From assembly GCF_022682495.2 (NCBI RefSeq), contig NC_071396.1:25541735-25605734 (forward strand): DNA of 64,000 nucleotides, written 5' to 3'. The stretch comes from Desmodus rotundus (lineage: Eukaryota > Chordata > Mammalia > Chiroptera > Phyllostomidae). The notes under the pieces were generated by a model. That model had not been told where the DNA came from. It did no database searches and worked only from the letters and a program-made list of their open reading frames with translations. Positions 23,854 through 34,834 of this stretch are shown in pieces; within the stretch, counting starts at the first letter, position 1, and each line of letters opens with the position of its first letter. The translations under genes and the position numbers were made by a program.

Positions 23854-24063
23854 GCCCTGGCTGGTGTGGCTCAGTGGATTGACTGCTGGTCTGCAAATCA
23901 AAGGGACACAGGTTCGATTCCCAGTCAGGGCACATGCCTGGGTTGTGGGCCCAGTCCCCAGTAGGGGGCGCATGAGAGGCAACCACACATGGATGTTTCT
24001 CTCCCTCTCTTCATCCCTCCCTTCCCCTCTGTCTAAAAATAAATACATAAAATCTTTAAAAAT
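23854..24063 (+). mobile_element. Ves SINE, A type, young-looking
   Basis: Complete A-type copy from 'gccctggctggtgtggctcag' to a 'taaaaataaatacataaaatc' tail (with TCTTT). Perfect 14-base TSD 'atatactgtgaaaa' at 23840-23853 and 24064-24077, so a recent insertion. Confidence 0.96.
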
Positions 24064-24077
24064 ATATACTGTGAAAA

Positions 24078-24568
24078 CCTTCCCAATGTCTCTTTCCAAC
24101 TCTATTTCAGACCCATCTTACACACACGTCAAGCTCCTCGAATTCCAAACAAAAGTTGTAGTGCTACCTCCTCTTCCTTCATCTCCCAGACACTCTGTCC
24201 TGTATGGATTCCCTTCATTGGCACCAAACATCGTTTACTCAGTTATCAAAACTTTACCTGGTCAGCCTTCAGATTTGAGCTCACATAGCGAGCTGGTCAC
24301 CGCATCCCAATCCATTACCACTACCGCAGCTTCGGCGCCAGCCCTCAGTGTGAGTTCACGGCTGCCCCAACGAGCAGTGGTCCAAAATGCTCTTCCCACT
24401 GTCTCCATCCCTTCGGCCTCCGCTCTGCCATTGTTCAACTCTGTACATTACACTGCGTTCTTCTCCCTGATGATAGCCATCCAGATTCTGGTTGGCTTCC
24501 AGGATAACTTCTGTTATCTGGTCCCACTTTGCCCCAAACACAGCTTCACATGTCCCTTGTGCCCGAGT
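24078..24568. other. No recognised feature (part of a long chance frame)
   Basis: About 490 bases. A 267-codon plus frame (23798-24601) runs through the Ves above, this segment and into the next Ves. It has no start context or domain, and its first quarter is SINE sequence. I do not call it a gene. Confidence 0.5.
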
Positions 24569-24583
24569 CTCATCAAGCTTCTT

Positions 24584-24748
24584 CTTTCTTTTATTTATTG
24601 ATGTTTAGAGGGATGGAGGGACAAAGAGAAAAACATTGAATTGTTGTTCCGCTCACTGATGCATTCATTGGTTAATTCCTGTATGTGCCCTGACCGGGAT
24701 CGAACCTGCAACTTTGGTGTATCGGGATGATGCTCTAACCCACTGAGC
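24584..24748 (-). mobile_element. Ves SINE, C type
   Basis: Reverse copy with 'attgttgttccgc', 'gatgcattcattggttaattc', 'tgccctgaccgggatcgaacc'. The head is cut short. TSD 'ctcatcaagcttctt' at 24569-24583 and 'ctcatcaaacttctt' at 24749-24763 (14 of 15). Confidence 0.9.
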
Positions 24749-24763
24749 CTCATCAAACTTCTT

Positions 24764-25199
24764 GGGCAGGTTGTTTTCTTAAGCTTTTCACCTATTTTAC
24801 CCTCATCAGGACAGCATCGTGCTCTTAGGATAATGGCACACTTCCTAGTCCCTCAAGATTCAGCTGTTGAGTGTCCCCTTTGTCAAAGTGGCATCAGGTT
24901 AGGGGTCCCTCTTCTGTGCTCATAAATCACATAGGTGATGATCTTATCGGTGCCCTCAGGAGGTTTTGCACATGCTCAGTAAATATTTGCAGAATGAATG
25001 AATGATATGAGGTCCCTGAAAGCTCTCTTGCTTTCCAACTGAATGTCCCACGAAGGCAGCCCTGGAGTGAGACTGCCAGGACAACATGTGCATCGCGTGG
25101 CCACTGGCCCCCTCGGCTTGCTGCCTCAGTTGTGATTGCAGCCCCACAGGTGCCTATGTAGCTTTGCAGGGGGGGGGGGCTGCTGACACATGAGCAATC
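24764..25199. other. No clear feature; possible old repeat tail
   Basis: The phrase 'cacatgctcagtaaatatttg' followed by 'aatgaatgaatg' (24971-25008) looks like the 3' end of an ancient mammalian repeat (MIR/L2 kind), but the body is unrecognisable. G run at 25171-25180. Confidence 0.4.
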
Positions 25200-25204
25200 A
25201 GATC

Positions 25205-25310
25205 AGTCCGCTTTTCCTAACTCTGGGGCCACAGTCCTGTCACTTCACCGCTCTGGGCTGCATCTGTGAACCCAAAGAATGATGGTGATAACAGATTTCA
25301 CAGCCTTTCT
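25205..25310 (+). repeat. MIR SINE fragment
   Basis: 'cctgtcacttcaccgctctggg' followed by 'catctgtgaa' and 'gatggtgataacag' matches the MIR core order. Heavily diverged. Confidence 0.55.
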
Positions 25311-25689
25311 TTCGATCTGGATGATATAACAGGGAACTTCCACGGAGCACTAACCCTGTCCCTTTAAGTGAAATGTGGGAAGTGTCCCCCGGAATGTAGA
25401 CAAAGGAGAAATACTTTGATCTGCACATGCTCAGTACTGCCTGGGGTCACATCAAGGACCACTAGGCAGAACCAGGTATTCGGAGAAAGCAGTACCAGAA
25501 AACACCATTTGTTGTGGGTAACACCCAGACGTGACTAGTTTGAGAGTCTGCGTGGAAAGCCCATGTGTGTGGAATTTTCTTATGTTTGGGGGAAGCCGGG
25601 CAGCACATGGGTATTTTACAATATAGTTGCCATATTTTATATATGCAGCATTATTTTATACACTTGGAAAGCACGGGTTTGGAACACCA
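25311..25689. other. No recognised feature
   Basis: About 380 bases, no motif recognised. Confidence 0.5.
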
Positions 25690-25900
25690 CTGGGCTTTCA
25701 TCACTGGCTGTGCCGTTCCTGGCTCTATGACCTTGGGCGAGGTATCCAACGCCTGTGAGCCCAGGGACCTGTGAAATGGAGATGAGAATGATACCCAGCC
25801 TAGAAGGGTATTATAAGGGAGGTAACAACTCTGATGTTCTTATCACAGAGCCTGGACATGGTATGCAGCTAATAAATCTTAACTGGTTATCACCATCCTC
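25690..25900 (+). repeat. MIR SINE
   Basis: 'ctatgaccttgggcgaggta', 'gagcccagggacctgtgaaa' and 'tggagatgagaatgatacc' follow the MIR core in order. 'tggtatgcagctaataaatc' matches its 3' end. One of the best MIR copies in the window. Confidence 0.8.
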
Positions 25901-26559
25901 ATAATAATCATTGTCACCATTATTAATTTTACAAAGCAACCATCCCAACAAGTTGAGAGCATAAAACAATGCTGTTTTGGTCCTCTCTTTAGGTCTGTAT
26001 GGGGAGCGGACTGCCATTAACAATGTCACAGTCTCACTGTCATAACTCGCTCTGATTGCTGGGTTGTACGTTCTCTGTTAATGCGTGATGCAGTCACACT
26101 TCCTGTATCCGTTCCTGCCCGGGTCACCTGCTGCCACCTGTTTCCCGTCATCTATGCCCTTGTCAAATCTTTTTCTTCTTATAGCATTAATTAAGAAAAT
26201 GTGGCATTCCAATTCTTGATGGCCACATTTTCTGTGGAGAGGACAGGGTGTTTAGCTTGCACACCGCTTGGTGGGTATTAACTTTGGATATTCCCACTGA
26301 ACCTGGAGTTGTCCCAGGCTTTCCCTGCGTACGTGGCATGGTCTAAGGCCAGGGAGAGCCGAGACTGATATGTGGCTATGGATACTTTGGGAAAAGATGG
26401 CCCTATTCCTATTGTAAACATTCATTAAGAACAGAATAAGCTGTTTTAAAATCCAGTGAGAACATTTCTAATAGGTTTTACATATCATGGTGATCTCTCA
26501 GTTCAAGTGCCAGTCATTCTTTTTGGTTGTTTTTTTAAATCGCTTATTTTTTATTCTTT
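25901..26559. other. No recognised feature
   Basis: About 660 bases of ordinary composition. No gene or named repeat. Confidence 0.5.
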
Positions 26560-27125
26560 TTTTCCATCACCATTTACCCCCCTTATATCCTTTCCCACCT
26601 CCATCCACCCCCTCCTCACCATAATCACCTAAAAAATATCTATGTTCATAAGCCCTTTTTCTTTTTTTTGCTCAATCCTTCCACCTTCCACCCCCCTCCC
26701 CCACAGCTGTCAGCCTGCTCTCTCTCTATGAGTCTGTCTCTACTTTGCTTGTTTGTTCAATTTGTTCATTAGCGTGTCCATATGAATGAAAGCATATGGT
26801 ATTTGTCTTTCTCTGACTGGCTTATTTCACTCAGAGTAATGTTCTCCAGGTCCATCCATGCTGCCGCAAAGGGTAAAACTTTCTTCTTTTTTATGGCAGA
26901 GTAGTATTCCATTGTGTAAACGTCCCGTAGTTGTTTTATACACTCGTCTACTGATGGGCACTCGGGCAGCTTCCAAATCTTGGCGATTATAAATTACACG
27001 GCTATGAACACAGGGACACATACATTCTTTAGAATTCAGTTTTGGGTTTCTTTGGATAAATTCCCGGAAGTGGAAACGCTGGGTCATGAGGCAGTTCCAT
27101 GTTTAATTTTTTGTGGGAACTCCAT
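26560..27125 (-). mobile_element. L1 3' end with ORF2 C-terminus
   Basis: Antisense signature is clear: 'ggtccatccatgctgccgc', 'gagtagtattccattgtgt', 'gctatgaacacagggacaca'. Reverse translation gives 'CGSMDGPGEHYSE', the eroded WMDLE...LSE run. The 3' UTR at 26560-26750 is pyrimidine-rich. Non-coding remnant. Confidence 0.85.
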
Positions 27126-27866
27126 AAAAATGCTAATCTGTCTTCTGAGGTTGACTCTTGTCTCTCTTAAGAAATCTGCATGACAGATTCTGGGCAGGCC
27201 TCCTGGGCGTTACTGGGCTAGAATGTTCTACGTTCTCTGTATTTGATGCATGCTGCGGTTCTCTTTCTTTTGTGGGTGAATCAGACCAATCGGTCTTTCC
27301 AGAGTATCTTTTTGACAAAATTGCAACCCAAAGCATGCAAGCCACGTGATACATGTGTGGAAGGTCCTGCTATGCGAGCTGTTCGGCCCGTTATTTGACA
27401 GCTTACCCCCTGGAAAGACCAAATTTTACTTGCATTCCCTGTTATCTCTGTGGTTGCAGTTAAAGGCAGCTCAGTGGATTTTTTGCATTGAAAAACAAAT
27501 GTTTTCTATACACACCTACACACAAAAAAAACAAACAAGAATAACTGCTGTAAATTCCCAGGAATACACTTGGTGAAACCTTACCTTTTTAAAAATAAAG
27601 TCATATTAAGGGATTCTGATAGACTAACAAAAAATCCTTATATAAGTGGAACATAGTTATAAATCAAACTTGATTTACAGTTGATAGTAGGAACCAATAA
27701 ATGGACCAGGGAAAGAGCTACGCTGAGGAAGCAGTTCAGTCTTTTTTTTTTTTCCCCTCTCCAAGGTATCTCATTTGATTGTGCTATTTTCGAGCCAATG
27801 CTGTTTATAGCAGGGAACTTAGATGAACCCAGAGAGGCAGCCTCACCAGGTGCGGCTGAATACTCC
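27126..27866. other. No recognised feature
   Basis: About 740 bases. T run at 27740-27755. Frames of 73-103 codons appear on both strands without motifs. Confidence 0.5.
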
Positions 27867-27874
27867 TCACTTTG

Positions 27875-28072
27875 CAGAAGTGTCCAACTTTTTGGCATCA
27901 CTGGGCCCCACTGGAAGAAGAGTTGTCTTGGGCCACACATAAAATACAATGCGACAGGTAATCACAAAAAAATCTCAGTGCGTTTTAAGTAAATGCACAA
28001 TGTTGTGTTAGGCCGTACTCACAGCCACCCTGAGCTGCAGGCGGCTGAGGGCTGGGGGGTTGGACACCCCTG
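27875..28072 (+). mobile_element. hAT-type non-autonomous element, CAGGGGTG ends
   Basis: Starts 'cagaagtgtccaac' and ends 'gttggacacccctg'. The interior 'agttgtcttgggccacaca' is the reverse of the copy at 14405. Flanks 'tcactttg' / 'tgagttta' match 5 of 8, weak support for a TSD. About 200 bases, no coding capacity. Confidence 0.75.
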
Positions 28073-28419
28073 TGAGTTTATTCCATCACTCTCCCACTAG
28101 CGAGAACCTTAACTTCTCCATGGATGGCAATTACTTGCCAGGGAAGGCCCAGTGTCTGGGCTTCCTCCACACACTAACAGAAGACGTGACAACCACCATA
28201 ATTCTCATGGAAAATATCTCAGGGCTTCGAGTGTTAAAAGTTAACCTCTGGATCAATCGTGGAGGTGAAGCCAAGAGTAATAGCCCCTGGGTGGGCATTA
28301 GAAATGTCTGGGGAGCTTTGAGACTATCTCCCTGGCTTCCCCCCACCCCACCCCAGATATTCTGACAGTGAAATCCCAGGCATCGCGAGTTTAATAAAAG
28401 ATCACACTATAGGATGGAG
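28073..28419. other. No recognised feature
   Basis: About 350 bases between a hAT element and an L1 3' end. Nothing recognised. Confidence 0.5.
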
Positions 28420-28429
28420 ATGCTGCAGG

Positions 28430-28860
28430 CTGAGAGAGGCGCTAAGCGAGAAAAGGCAGACAGAAAACAGACAAGTACCGTGGGATGTCTTCACTCATGT
28501 GTGGAATCTAAAAAAGGCAGACTCGTAAAAACAGATGCAGTAGAATGGGGGTTACAGGGGACAGGGGCGGGAGTCTAGGAAAGATGTTGTTTGTGGGACC
28601 AAACGTACAGGAAGTAGTAAATAAACCCTAAAGATTTCATTCACGGCATAATGAACACAGACAACAATATTATTTTACGATCATCAAGCTTACAACATAC
28701 TGGAACTTAGTTATTCCAACCACTTCAAAAAATAGTTATGCAAAGTGATGGAGGTGGTCGTTATTGCAGAAGTGGCAGTTGTATGACAATATATAAATAA
28801 ATCAAATTAACATATTGTACACCTTAAATTTACACCTTAATATTTTATGTCGAGTCTATT
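28430..28860 (+). mobile_element. L1 3' end (old)
   Basis: Sense-strand order: 'cttcactcatgtgtggaatc', then 'agtagaatgggggttacagg', and finally 'tgtacaccttaaatttacacc', which follows the old L1 ORF2 end and 3' UTR. Strongly diverged. Confidence 0.75.
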
Positions 28861-28892
28861 TCTTTTTTAGGGGGCTAGATGTGTCAAGCTTT

Positions 28893-29200
28893 ATTTATTT
28901 ATTTTTCTTTTTTATTCCATCTTTTTTTTAAATTTTTATTGTTATTCAATTACAGTTGTCTGCATTTTCTCCCCATCCCTCCACCCCACCTTAGCTGAAC
29001 CCACATCCCTCCTCCACCCTCCCCCTGGATTCTGTCCACGTGTCCTTTATAGCATTTCCTGTAATCCCCTCTCCTCACTGTCCCCTCCCCACTCCCCCTT
29101 GGCTATTGTTAGATTGTTCTTAACTTCAATGTCTCTGGTTATATTTTGTTTGCTTTTTTCTTCTGTTGATTATGTTCCAGTTAAAGGTGAGATCATATGG
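28893..29200 (-). mobile_element. Young L1 3' UTR, 5' truncated
   Basis: 308-base minus insertion with T-rich tail on the left. Its body closely matches the L1 3' UTR at 54094-54380 (same subfamily by eye). TSD 'caagcttt' at 28885-28892 and 29201-29208. It landed in the poly(A) tail of the older L1 that follows. Confidence 0.85.
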
Positions 29201-29208
29201 CAAGCTTT

Positions 29209-29345
29209 TTTTTTTTAGTTAAATGTATTGGGGTGACATTGGTCCATGAAGCCATATAGTTTTCAGGGGTACATTTCTACGTGTGCCCACCAACCAAAGT
29301 CCAATCCTCTTCCGTCACTGTATAATTGACCCCCTTTCAAATGTA
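29209..29345 (-). mobile_element. Older L1 3' UTR
   Basis: 'gtattggggtgacattggtcc' and 'gtgcccaccaaccaaagtcc' are the same L1 3' UTR family as at 60335 and 62908. Its T-rich tail is the target of the younger L1 to its left. Confidence 0.75.
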
Positions 29346-29621
29346 TTTCAATTTCAAAAAGTACGGCGAGGTATTACCGAGCAGATAGCGGGTACAGCTG
29401 GAAGTGGAAAGGCTGAACACCAGGACCAAACAGCTATCCTTTTCATGGGAGGAGTTTGCTAAACTATTTTGCCTCAGAAGACAAGAAAAACTAATTTTTA
29501 TGGAGACTACCTCTTCATCTAGTTAGATAAGAGTAGCAATTAAAAAACTATGGCCCAATGACTTTGCTTTTAGAAACTAACTCTATGTGAGTTAATAAGC
29601 TCTTTTAAAAGCGAGCCTGGG

Positions 29622-29785
29622 CCCTGGCAGGGTAACTCAGATGGTTAGAGCATCTTGGCGATACGCCAAAGTTGCGGGTTTGATTCCCAGTCAGGGCACA
29701 TGCAAGAATCAACCGATGAGCGCATCCATAAGTGGGACAATCAATGTTTCTCTCTCTCAAAAAAATCAATAATTTTTTTTTAATT
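29622..29785 (+). mobile_element. Ves SINE, C type, tRNA-Ile-like head
   Basis: 'gggtaactcagatggttagagc' and 'gatacgccaaagttgcgggt' keep the D-arm and anticodon-arm layout of a tRNA-Ile. Middle 'catgcaagaatcaaccgatg' and A-rich end. Likely TSD 'aaagcgagcctg' / 'aaagcaaacctg' (10 of 12). Not a functional tRNA: the head runs into SINE sequence and the acceptor stem does not close. Confidence 0.9.
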
Positions 29786-29970
29786 CAAAGCAAACCTGAA
29801 ATCAGGGGCTAACTTGGGTTGAGTGAACTGTTAAAATTTCTGGTGATGGCTGTCTTTCTCGTGCGCATCAAGCTGACTTGACCCAGAGAGGGTGCGTGGG
29901 CACCCCTGCACAGCCCCACGCACACCTTCCCCAGGCTCTGGTGGGACCTCAGAGACACCGGGCCCTAGAC

Positions 29971-30227
29971 CAGCGATTTCCAACCATTTCCAAATCAGGG
30001 CACACATACACTAATGACCACAACCCTGCGGCACACCCAAAATACATTTTTTGCCAATGTGACCAAAAAATAGATATGATTTTGACTCATTTACACTGGA
30101 TGACTATTGTGTTAGCTGTTGTTATTCTTTTTTTTTATTTGACAACTTAATGGAAAAGAAGCCTGCGCCCCTAAGTAGGTGTTGTGTGTTTTAGAAATTC
30201 TTGAGGCGTGCAGCTTGAAAATCGCCG
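29971..30227 (-). mobile_element. hAT MITE, copy 2 of four
   Basis: Reverse orientation: starts 'cagcgatttccaacc' and ends 'gcttgaaaatcgccg'. Interior 'gtgttagctgttgtt' is the antisense of 'aacaacagccaacac'. TSD 'ccctagac' (29963-29970) / 'ccctgggt' (30228-30235), 5 of 8. 257 bases, no ORF. Confidence 0.78.
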
Positions 30228-30235
30228 CCCTGGGT

Positions 30236-30538
30236 CACCGGCGTCCATTCTGTCCATTCTTGGATGTGAAGGAGAAGAGCCTGTGGTGCTTTCCGTCCTC
30301 TGTGAACTCTGGTTGACCTTGACCGACATGTGAGCGGTTCGTGTTCCCCTCCAGCGAGGCTTCATGGTGAGTTTGTTGCTGGGGAGTCACTGTCACTGTT
30401 TGCTCTGGGAATCTGACACCCCTAAATGTTGGCCCTAAATGAGATAGCACAATACAAATGTGGCCTCAGGGTCCATTTCCCACGGGCTTCCCAGCTTGGG
30501 TTCTCTTGTTGCCATTTTACTCTCTAATATCAGTCCTC
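30236..30538. other. No recognised feature
   Basis: About 300 bases. No motif recognised. Confidence 0.5.
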
Positions 30539-30722
30539 TGAGAGAGAGACGGAGGGGAGGGGGGAGAGACAGAGAGAGAAGATGAAGGAAGGAAGGGAAG
30601 AAGGAAAGAAAAGGAAGGGAGGAAGGAAGGAAGGGAGGGAGGGAGGGAGGGAGGAAAGGAGGGAGGGAGGGGAGGGGAGGGGAGGGAAGGGAAGGTGGGG
30701 TAGGAGGAAGGAAGGAAGGAAA
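30539..30722. repeat. Polypurine tract (GGGA/GGAA)n
   Basis: About 184 bases with almost only G and A on the plus strand. GGGA repeats near 30636-30653 give four or more adjacent G-triplets with one-base loops, a classic G-quadruplex pattern. Flanked by GGAA repeats. Opposing open frames here are low-complexity and not genes. Confidence 0.93.
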
Positions 30723-31310
30723 ATCTCTGACTGCCTTGGCGGTCCATCACACACTTGGAAAAAGGAAACATACTTGTGCTTTGCGCCCAGTAACAGCCCC
30801 TCTACCGATGGGTGCAGGGCACACAGACCCACACCCCCAGTGACAGCCTCGTTTCAGTCCCCGCGGAACTCTCAGCCAGGAGCCACCAGCCTGGGAACCC
30901 TGCATGCTGACCAGCCCCAGGCCTCGGGGGCCAACGGGGGTGGGACAGTGGAGGGATTCCACTTCCTTTTCTCTACCTCAAAGCAGGCAAACTTGGCCAG
31001 ACAGTTTACCTTTCAGGGTCCCAGGGTTCTCATCTAAAAAACCCATATCATGGGTCCATATCATTCTCCAAATAATTTTTATGCAATTCGATGCTTGAAA
31101 TAAACATAAAGCTAGAAAGCACCTAATGTGGGAGATCGGGCTAGGATTACAAGCGCCCTTCCCCACCATGCTGATATTACATGATTGGCAGGAAAAACGC
31201 CACCCATGTGTGCCTATACAGAGAAGCAGCAAACTGACATTTGCCTCTGTTTCTTCCTGGCAGGCGGTTGCAGGTGTCAGAGAAAAACACGAGACAAAAC
31301 CAGGTGTATG
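30723..31310. other. No recognised feature
   Basis: About 590 bases. A 151-codon plus frame (30582-31037) starts in the polypurine tract and has no domain. Confidence 0.5.
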
Positions 31311-31323
31311 AAAAATGAGATTT

Positions 31324-31529
31324 AGCCCTGGCTGGTGTGGCTCAGTGGATTGAGCACTGGCCTGCAAACCAAAGGGTCACCAGTTCAATTCCCAGTCAGG
31401 GCCCAGGCCTGGGTTGTGGGCCAGGTCCCCAGTAGGGGGCACATGAGAGGCAACCACACAATGATGTTTCTCTCCCTCTCTTTCTCCCTCCCTCACCCTC
31501 TCTAGAAACAAATAAATAAATTCATTTTA
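31324..31529 (+). mobile_element. Ves SINE, A type, young-looking
   Basis: Complete A-type copy. Perfect 13-base TSD 'aaaaatgagattt' at 31311-31323 and 31530-31542. Confidence 0.95.
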
Positions 31530-31542
31530 AAAAATGAGATTT

Positions 31543-31932
31543 CAAAAGCAAGTTGATTGTCCAAGGTCATTCAGAGATGGAAGAACTCTTAGGTGGGTTC
31601 ATTTCCCCCTGCCCGCCCCCCATATTTCTCCTAGGAGCTTAACCTCAGGGAATAAAAGACAGTCAGCTAGCAAAAGGGTTTTCTTTCCATTTTCTGTGCT
31701 ATTTTTATACTTTTTCTCTTGTATCCCGCCTGCGGTACCTTTTCCCTCGATCTTCTTCACGCTTTTCTGACTGCATGTTATTCTTACTTCCGTGCTTGGA
31801 GCCGGGCTCTGGGAGGCTGCGATTCTTGCCTCCTCATTTCTGATGCCAGCTGCGCTGTCTCACCTTTTGACTGTGTCCGACTCGTCGCTTCCATCTGCTT
31901 GGGATGCTTGGCTCCTTTTTCAAAATATCTGC
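31543..31932. other. No recognised feature
   Basis: About 390 bases, T-rich at 31680-31740. Nothing recognised. Confidence 0.5.
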
Positions 31933-32022
31933 TCAGAGCACATGCCAAAATCAACCAATGAACACATCAGCAAGTGGAACACCAAACTGATGTCTCTCCC
32001 TCCCTCCCTTTTTGAAAAATCA
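31933..32022 (+). mobile_element. Ves SINE 3' fragment, C type
   Basis: 'agcacatgccaaaatcaacc' and 'aacacatcagcaagtggaac' match the C-type middle and CT body. The tRNA-like head is missing, so no Pol III promoter remains. Confidence 0.75.
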
Positions 32023-32415
32023 GTTATACATTTTGTTTTGTAGAGCAGATTGAGGTTTGCAGAGAAATTGAGCAGATTCTGTACAGATTTCCCACATACC
32101 CACTGTCACCAGGACAAATCCCTCTGTTATTATTATTATCATGATTTCTACAGCTTTATTGAGATAGAATTGATCTACCCCCAAAAAAGACACATATTTA
32201 CTATAACCGAGTTGGTGAGTTTGGACATGGGCATACAGCTTTGAAACTGTCACCACAAAGTCATAATTGTGTCCAGAAGTTTCTTCCCGTCTCCTTGCTT
32301 TTTGTTTCTATGGTGAGAATACTTAATGTGAGAACGAGCCCCGTCATAAATTTTTATATGCACAATAAAATATCGTCCACCATAGACACTATGCTGGGTA
32401 GCTGATGTCTAGAAC
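32023..32415 (-). mobile_element. Old L1 3' UTR (L1M-like)
   Basis: 'ttgaggtttgcagagaaattg', then 'ctttattgagatagaattg', 'ctttgaaactgtcaccaca' and 'gatgtctagaactcac' follow, in order, the antisense 3' UTR of old mammalian L1. No coding part. Confidence 0.7.
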
Positions 32416-32777
32416 TCACTGGCAAACCTGGCTCTTTGGAAGGGAATATGTTTTTGTTGGAAATGTGGCCTTCCACTGTTTCTCTGTTGATGACTGAAAG
32501 CAGAAGGACCTGGGTCCCCTGCCTGTAAGGGACAGGTTAGCCCTGGCTTCCTGGGGGGTCTAATCAAGAGCAAGGCCATATACAGACGGTGATGAGACGT
32601 GAAGGGGCAGAAACCGTAGATGCTGGTCCCTTACTGAGATGTGCTGTCTAATCTTCCTTTACCAGCTCTGCCTCCGTGTGGTCTCACCTTTCCCAGCTGG
32701 TATTTGTTGAGGAATCAATGCTGTCTTAGCTTGGATTCCCCAGAAAGCAAAGCCTGAGGCAAAAGTTGTGTATTGCT
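32416..32777. other. No recognised feature
   Basis: About 360 bases. It may belong with 32990-33200 to one older unit split by the Ves at 32778, but I cannot name it. Confidence 0.4.
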
Positions 32778-32983
32778 GGCCCTCGCTGGGTGGCTCAGTT
32801 GGTTGGAGCATCGTCCATAGACCAAAAGGTTGCAGGTTTGATCCCTGGTCAGGGCACATAGCTAGGCTGTGGGTTCGATCCCAGGTTGAGGTGTATCCAG
32901 GAGGTAACCAATTGATGTTTCTCTCTCTGTCCCACTTTCTCTCTCTCTCAAATCAATATCCTTGGGTGAGGATTTTTTTTTTA
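32778..32983 (+). mobile_element. Ves SINE, B type
   Basis: Head 'ggccctcgctgggtggctcag', two B-box-like blocks ('ggtttgatccc', 'ggttcgatccc') and end 'tccttgggtgaggatt'. Likely TSD 'aagttgtgtatt' / 'aagttgtatatt' (11 of 12). Confidence 0.9.
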
Positions 32984-33261
32984 AGTTGTATATTATTGTT
33001 TGAAGAGTATACCTCCAGGAGAGCTGAGCGAGGGCCATAGCATCGAAGCGGGAGGAGGGAGAGCTGGCCCCCAGGTGCACACAGCACCTGCCGCTCTCCC
33101 TTGTGGGTCCCTCCTCGGAGAAGCTGTGCGAACGCCTGCTCCTCAGGGCGGCCTGGAGGGGGAAGGATGGGAAAGGCCAGCTCCCCTACGGGAAGGGCTT
33201 GGACTTGGGGTACAGAGCCTTCACCTATTTGGGTCACGTTCTGGGACACGCCCCAAACGTG
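32984..33261. other. No recognised feature, GC-rich
   Basis: About 280 bases. Frames of 95-107 codons start here and run into the L1 below, so they are chimeric and not called. Confidence 0.45.
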
Positions 33262-34814
33262 ACCAAGGTAAAGGGCAGAAATCATATAATTACAAAGTCT
33301 GTGTCAGACCACCACAGACTTAAACTAGGAATCAGTAAGAGAAAAACATTGAAAAATGCCCCATCGAACAGCAAAACAACACCCGGCTGAACAACCCAAG
33401 GACTAAAGAGGAAGTCTCAAGGGAAATCTTTTTTTAATGAAGTGGAGGAAAATGAACATTCAACCCATTAAAATCTGTGGGTTGTACTTAAAACAGTGCT
33501 CAGAAGGGAATTTATATTATTAAATAAAACAGAAAATAAGAAAGTTTTCATATCCATTATCTACATATCCATCTTTGGAAACTACTTGTGAAAAAAGCAA
33601 AATAATCCCAAAGTTAGGAGAGGGAGCACATCATAAATAAAAGAGCAGAAATCGGTGAAAGAAAAACAGAAAATGTGGAGAATCAATAAAACTGAAAACT
33701 GGTCTTTGAAAGATTGTTTTTAATGTTAAAACTCTGACCAGAAAAAAAAAACTGATGGGAAAAAATATAGAGAGATAAAACACAAATTTCTGATATCAAC
33801 ACTGAGAAGGGGGGACTTCAATGTTGACATCCTAGATATTAAAAGGGTAAATAAGTAATACTGTGGTGAAGTCTGTGGCCATAAATTCAGCAAATTAAAC
33901 AAAATGGACTAATTACTCAAAACCCAAAATCTATCCAATTGTACTAAAAAAGGCCATGCGAATAGTCTTATATCTATATTTTCATTGAATTTGCATGCAG
34001 CATGCTCCTTCCCCCTAAAGAAAACTCAAGGTCCAGAGAATTGTACTGCAAATCCTTCCAAACATTCTAGAAAGAAATAATATAAATTCTACACCATCTT
34101 GCCCAGAAAGTAGAAAACATTGCCCAACTTCTTTTATAAGGCTAGCATTTATTCTAATGACAAACCAGACAAAGGAAGAAAAACTAAAGGCCCAAATTCC
34201 ACATGACTTTAGATATAAAAATCAACAGCTCATTGTTAGAAAGTCAAACACAGAATATAAAAAAGGGGTAGTATGTCACTATACAGTAGTGTGAGACTGG
34301 GTCAATATTTGAACATCAATTGGTATAATTCACTATAACAGAGTAATTAGGAAAACTCTAGGATTGTCATTAATTCATGCAGAAATTTCGTATCTATTCA
34401 TCATAAAACTCTAAGCAAAATGGAATTAAGCAGAACTCGCATCATCTAGCAACAATTCTCCACAAAGGAAACCCTACAGCTGACTTCATGCTTAATGGTG
34501 ATGGATGCACTATCCCCCCTCACTCCTTGGGACCAGGAATAACATTGTTCCCGCCAGTGAGGTCGGGAAAAGCGGGGAGGAAAGAAAGAAAAAGAATTAA
34601 AGCTGTCTCAGTTCCCAGGCAGCATGACTATGTACGAAAATTCAAAAGAATCTACCAGAAAAACCTACTAGAACTATTACATGAGTGTAGCAAGTTCATC
34701 TTTATACAAGGTCATTGTACAAAGGTCTTTTGTATTTATTTCGAAATAGATAAGTATCAGCAATGAACGTGTGAGATTTGAAATACTAAAAACAAAGTCA
34801 TTTCTAATAGTGAC

Positions 34815-34834
34815 ACATACACACACACACACCC
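34815..34834. repeat. CA microsatellite
   Basis: Short CA run inside the L1 copy. Confidence 0.8.

Noticed and set aside
23798..24601. 267-codon plus-strand open frame, the longest in the window
   Set aside because: Its first quarter is translated Ves SINE and it ends in another Ves. No domain or conserved motif, and the middle has no coding signature.
29622..29697. Possible tRNA-Ile gene
   Set aside because: The tRNA-like part runs directly into SINE sequence, the acceptor stem does not close, and the same body recurs in other Ves C copies.
30582..31037. Low-complexity frame rich in Gly, Arg, Lys and Glu
   Set aside because: It is the translated polypurine microsatellite, and the opposite strand gives an equally long Pro/Ser frame.
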